6,854 bases of DNA from Anaerolineaceae bacterium (GTDB lineage Bacteria; Chloroflexota; Anaerolineae; Anaerolineales; Anaerolineaceae), in NCBI GenBank assembly GCA_003501835.1, contig DNOU01000170.1:1-6854 (forward strand), written 5' to 3'. Position 1 is the first letter of the stretch; each line of letters begins with the position of its first letter. The notes beneath the pieces are model-generated. The model did not search any database. It was not told the DNA's origin and worked only from the letters and a program-made list of their open reading frames with translations. Shown here piece by piece: positions 6,820 to 6,854 of the stretch. Both the position numbers and the translations under genes were made by a program.

Positions 6820-6845
6820 AGAGGTTCGAACCCTCTTACAGAGGG
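6820..6845 (+). other. T-arm-like sequence overlapping a second inverted repeat
   Basis: AGAGG-TTCGAAC-CCTCT (6820-6836) has a perfect 5-bp stem and a T-loop-like 7-base loop, and differs at only two of 17 positions from the T arm of the tRNA-Gln gene (6758-6774). Its 3' arm also belongs to a 6-bp hairpin, CCCTCT-TAC-AGAGGG (6831-6845), so the two folds exclude each other. No acceptor, D or anticodon arm fits around it, so it is not a complete tRNA. It may be a tRNA remnant or the start of something beyond the window. Confidence 0.35.
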
Positions 6846-6854
6846 CCATGGTCC

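Overview
The window is an ordinary housekeeping stretch of a bacterial chromosome of moderate G+C content (judged by eye). It most resembles a member of the Chloroflexota, possibly Anaerolineae. That placement is inference. It rests on the rnc-smc pair, an rpsF-ssb-rpsR cluster without rplI next to it, and a membrane-anchored parvulin-type foldase carrying a long Thr/Pro-rich (TPT-type) low-complexity segment, a protein style common in that phylum. Nothing here looks recently transferred, and there is no insertion sequence, CRISPR array or phage gene.

Layout. Positions 1-321 (+) are the 3' end of rnc (RNase III). After 30 bases comes smc (352-3954, +), a full-length chromosome condensation ATPase. 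It converges on a minus-strand block, with a strong hairpin terminator that can work in both directions at 3963-4000 between them. In their own 5'->3' order, the minus-strand genes are rpsF (S6, 6471-6187), ssb (6154-5750), rpsR (S18, 5738-5454) and a membrane-anchored peptidyl-prolyl isomerase/foldase (5386-4013). A possible intrinsic terminator or attenuator lies between rpsR and the foldase gene. From the divergent intergenic region (6472-6711), a tRNA-Gln(CUG) gene at 6712-6782 is read on the plus strand from a good sigma70-type promoter and followed by a hairpin terminator. The last 35 bases hold a short T-arm-like echo of that tRNA.

How it fits together. S6 and S18 bind as a pair to the 30S platform, and ssb between them is a classic arrangement linking ribosome and replication supply. 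The roughly 90-base leader of rpsF can fold so that a 7-bp stem covers part of its Shine-Dalgarno sequence. It also carries a CCG-containing hairpin region resembling the known S6:S18 autoregulatory leader. This is the most interesting regulatory structure in the window. I found no convincing undescribed system; the remaining findings are modest.
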